Below are positions 61,760-64,000 of a stretch of DNA of 64,000 bases, piece after piece. The stretch comes from Ascoidea asiatica. Its lineage: Eukaryota; Ascomycota; Saccharomycetes; Ascoideales; Ascoideaceae. How positions within the stretch are numbered: the stretch's first letter is position 1; every line of letters begins with the position of its first letter. The position numbers were made by a program, and so were the translations under genes. The stretch spans positions 1 through 64,000 of the forward strand of contig BCKQ01000007.1 of assembly GCA_001600695.1 (NCBI GenBank), read 5' to 3'. The notes beneath the pieces were generated by a model. That model worked only from the letters and a program-made list of their open reading frames with translations, did no database searches and was not told the origin of the DNA.

Positions 61760-64000
61760 CTAAAGTAAATAAGAATACTCTAATTCAAGTTCACAACTAT
61801 CACAATATTTCTCAAGATTATCAATTTCAGAGACTTCTTTACCTTTATCTATTGATTCAGATTCAGGTTCAGATATATTTGATTCTTTTTTTATTCTATC
61901 AATAATTTTATTAAATTTCTTGCATCGATTATTTTCACCTAATAACCAATTTTTCCATTCTGATAATGCAATTTCCTTTTCAACTTTATTTAACATTTTT
62001 AAATATGTTAGAATTTCATTTCTTTTTATTCCAATTTCATTTAATAAATTTTTATATTTCTCTGCAATAACTAAAGTTTTATAATCTTTAAAATAGTCAC
62101 TTCGAAAATTTTCTTTATTTAAATTTTTTTTTTCATAATTTAAAATATATGAAACTTCTTTGAATTTATNAAAACAATAACTCTTTGAATTTTCAATTTT
62201 ATCATTTAATATAGTAATTTGATTATAATTGTCATTATCATTATCATTGAAATGATTTAAAACATAATCTTCAACATCTTTTGAATAAATTGCTCTTTGC
62301 ATTAAATTTTTATCATTATTATAATATCCTCCATTATTCATAAAATTATTTGAAGATTTTGCGTAACTATTCATAAAATTTTCTGAATTTTTAAATAACC
62401 AATAATATTTAAAAGTTTTACCAAAATAAAAAAAATTAATTAAAACTGAAAAAATCAATGAAAAAATCAAAATTTTATTCAAATTAATTAATTCTAAAAT
62501 TTCACTTAATATTAAAAATAAAAAATTTATAAGATCAATAATTTTATTCAATAATGTGATTGAAGTTATATTCAAAGATAATTTTAACATTAAAATATTT
62601 TTAAATACTACAACATCTTTATCATTTAAATTTAAATTAAAATTTTTATTTTCTTTTAAAAACTTTTCACTTTCCTCAATTGACAATTTACTAATTTGAC
62701 CATATAATTTTATAGATTTATTTATTTTACCATGAGATCCAATTAAATTAATACCTCTTTGCAATGAATTTATTAATCTTTTAGTTTCCTCAGTTACTGT
62801 CATTCTATAAATACTTTTTTCATTTAAATAATTTAATGGATTCTTCTTGAATCCTTTTAATAAATTAAATGAAGAGTAAACTAAAAATTTACAACTTTCA
62901 TTATTATTACTATTATTAATAATTATAAATCTAGTTTTAATTGAAAATGGATCTCCAAATGGTAAATCTGTATATGATCTTTCAAAAGTTATATTATAAT
63001 ATTCATTTTCAACAATTTTTTCAATAGTTTGATATAAATTATTCAATCCAATCATTATACCAGGTCCATCGTTATTAAATATTTTTTGTTTAACAAAATT
63101 TTTTGTTCTTGTAGATAATTGATAACATGATGTTTTTTTAAATATTATATCATTTGAATTTTCTTTTTTAATTGATAACCAATGATTATTTTTATCAACA
63201 ATATCTAAATCTGAGTTAATTAATGTTAATGTATCCATTAAAACTGGTGTATTATCACCACATAAAAAATGAAATAGAGCCTTTGGTGGAATTGAAATTG
63301 TTTTACTTAATAATATTAAATCACATTCTTTTGAATAATCAATTTTAAGATTTTTTAAATATTTTTTTTTCAAAATAGAATCTAATGGAATTGTTATAAT
63401 TGAAGGAATAAATTCATTCAGATTTAAAATATTTTTATTTGAATTATTATTTAGGTTCTGTAAAACTTGTAATTGTTCCAGTTGTATAATTGAATTCATA
63501 TTATTATTATTATTACTATTATTAATGGTATTTAACAGATTTAAATTTTTATCTACCTTTTTTATTGATTCTAATTTTTCAATCATTTCTTTTAAACCTA
63601 AAGGATTTTCACTGGTTTTATTATTGATTAAAATTTCTAGTTTAGATTTAATTAAATCACCATCTTCTAAGAAAATTTTTGCTTTTAAACTTAAACCTCT
63701 ATTATCATAAACACTTAAAATATCCCAATTATTAATTTTATCAGAATGATTTTCAACATCAACAAAATAATTTAAATCTCTTTTCATTAAAGAAACAAAA
63801 CATAATGAATTCATATAAAAATAAAGATTATCTAAAGTTACAAAACATCTTCCAGAAAGTTCTTGTTTTACATTTGGAGTCCAAATACATCTAAAAGCTA
63901 ATAAAACAAATTCATTTTTTGGTACAGCAGATTCAAATAAAGTTTTTAGTTGAATATCATAAACTTTTAAATAATTTGGATAAAAAGAAGGATATAATAA
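61760..64000 (-). CDS. Sterol-transfer protein of the LAM1/LAM3 (Ysp1/Sip3) type, N-terminus cut off
   Basis: The frame runs off the right edge: codons upstream of the first ATG (63812-63814) stay open to base 64000, and they continue a GRAM domain ('WTPNVKQELSGRCFVTLDNLYFY'). The missing N-terminal part should hold BAR and PH-like domains. A VASt/StART-like domain ('CDLILLSKTISIPPKALFHFLCGDNTPVLMDTLTL' onward, near 63210-63330) binds sterol. A membrane helix ('LNKILIFSLIFSVLINFFYF', near 62420-62490) anchors it in the ER. LAM proteins carry sterol between ER and plasma membrane at contact sites. Overall at least 747 residues. Confidence 0.87.
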   Translation of the reverse strand, partial: LLYPSFYPNYLKVYDIQLKTLFESAVPKNEFVLLAFRCIWTPNVKQELSGRCFVTLDNLYFYMNSLCFVSLMKRDLNYFVDVENHSDKINNWDILSVYDNRGLSLKAKIFLEDGDLIKSKLEILINNKTSENPLGLKEMIEKLESIKKVDKNLNLLNTINNSNNNNNMNSIIQLEQLQVLQNLNNNSNKNILNLNEFIPSIITIPLDSILKKKYLKNLKIDYSKECDLILLSKTISIPPKALFHFLCGDNTPVLMDTLTLINSDLDIVDKNNHWLSIKKENSNDIIFKKTSCYQLSTRTKNFVKQKIFNNDGPGIMIGLNNLYQTIEKIVENEYYNITFERSYTDLPFGDPFSIKTRFIIINNSNNNESCKFLVYSSFNLLKGFKKNPLNYLNEKSIYRMTVTEETKRLINSLQRGINLIGSHGKINKSIKLYGQISKLSIEESEKFLKENKNFNLNLNDKDVVVFKNILMLKLSLNITSITLLNKIIDLINFLFLILSEILELINLNKILIFSLIFSVLINFFYFGKTFKYYWLFKNSENFMNSYAKSSNNFMNNGGYYNNDKNLMQRAIYSKDVEDYVLNHFNDNDNDNYNQITILNDKIENSKSYCFXKFKEVSYILNYEKKNLNKENFRSDYFKDYKTLVIAEKYKNLLNEIGIKRNEILTYLKMLNKVEKEIALSEWKNWLLGENNRCKKFNKIIDRIKKESNISEPESESIDKGKEVSEIDNLEKYCDSCELELEYSYLL

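Overview
This is nuclear DNA from a budding yeast (Saccharomycotina). The genes are dense and mostly intronless, the RNase P/MRP subunits, Mediator tail, OM14 and Ndd1-like proteins are yeast-type, and the two introns seen are short with (T)ACTAAC-type branch points. Coding DNA is extremely AT-rich. Proteins are loaded with Asn, Ile and Lys and with poly-Asn/Gln runs. A canonical UDP-glucose:glycoprotein glucosyltransferase, a secreted agmatinase-family enzyme and an NDUFA4/MLRQ-type protein suggest a lineage outside the Saccharomycetaceae. I cannot place the species. Single Ns cluster right of 44.6 kb and a 35-N gap lies at 58.6 kb, so this is a draft scaffold.

Layout. 0-13 kb: a partial zinc-ribbon protein at the left edge, a 2 kb spacer with a coding-like relic, a tricalbin, tRNA-Asp, POP5 and CLU1/TIF31. 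13.6-26 kb: UGGT, GPI3/SPT14, MRPL40, an unrecognised Asn-rich protein and PEX5. 26.5-39.6 kb: COQ1, an SDR enzyme, a frameshifted unrecognised gene, SCS3/FIT2, a PSI1/CST26-type acyltransferase, POP4, a hotdog thioesterase and intron-containing OM14. 40-47.3 kb: methylenetetrahydrofolate reductase, the agmatinase homologue, the intron-containing NDUFA4-like gene and a DAHP-synthase-like protein that has lost catalytic motifs. 48-64 kb: an Ndd1-like regulator, SNM1, MED15/GAL11, an acetyl-CoA transporter (SLC33/YBR220C family) and the C-terminal part of a LAM1/LAM3-type sterol transfer protein.

Themes. Three protein subunits of RNase P/MRP (POP5, POP4, SNM1) lie in one 45 kb stretch. Several genes act at the ER or at ER contacts: tricalbin, LAM, SCS3, PSI1, UGGT and GPI3. 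Others serve mitochondria (COQ1, MRPL40, OM14, NDUFA4-like, CLU1) or peroxisomes (PEX5). Apart from this I see no operon-like or mobile-element logic; no transposon, CRISPR array or virus was seen.

The most unusual genome-level feature is inverted base composition: gene starts and spacers hold GC-richer islands while coding regions are very AT-rich. These islands carry recurrent motifs (CACGTG, GGGTCTTCT/GAGACC, TTACGTAA, GCTGGTAATT). One island appears to extend about 720 bp into the SCS3 coding sequence. The best candidates for new biology are the shared GGGTCTTCT/GAGACC promoter element and the degenerate DAHP-synthase-like protein.
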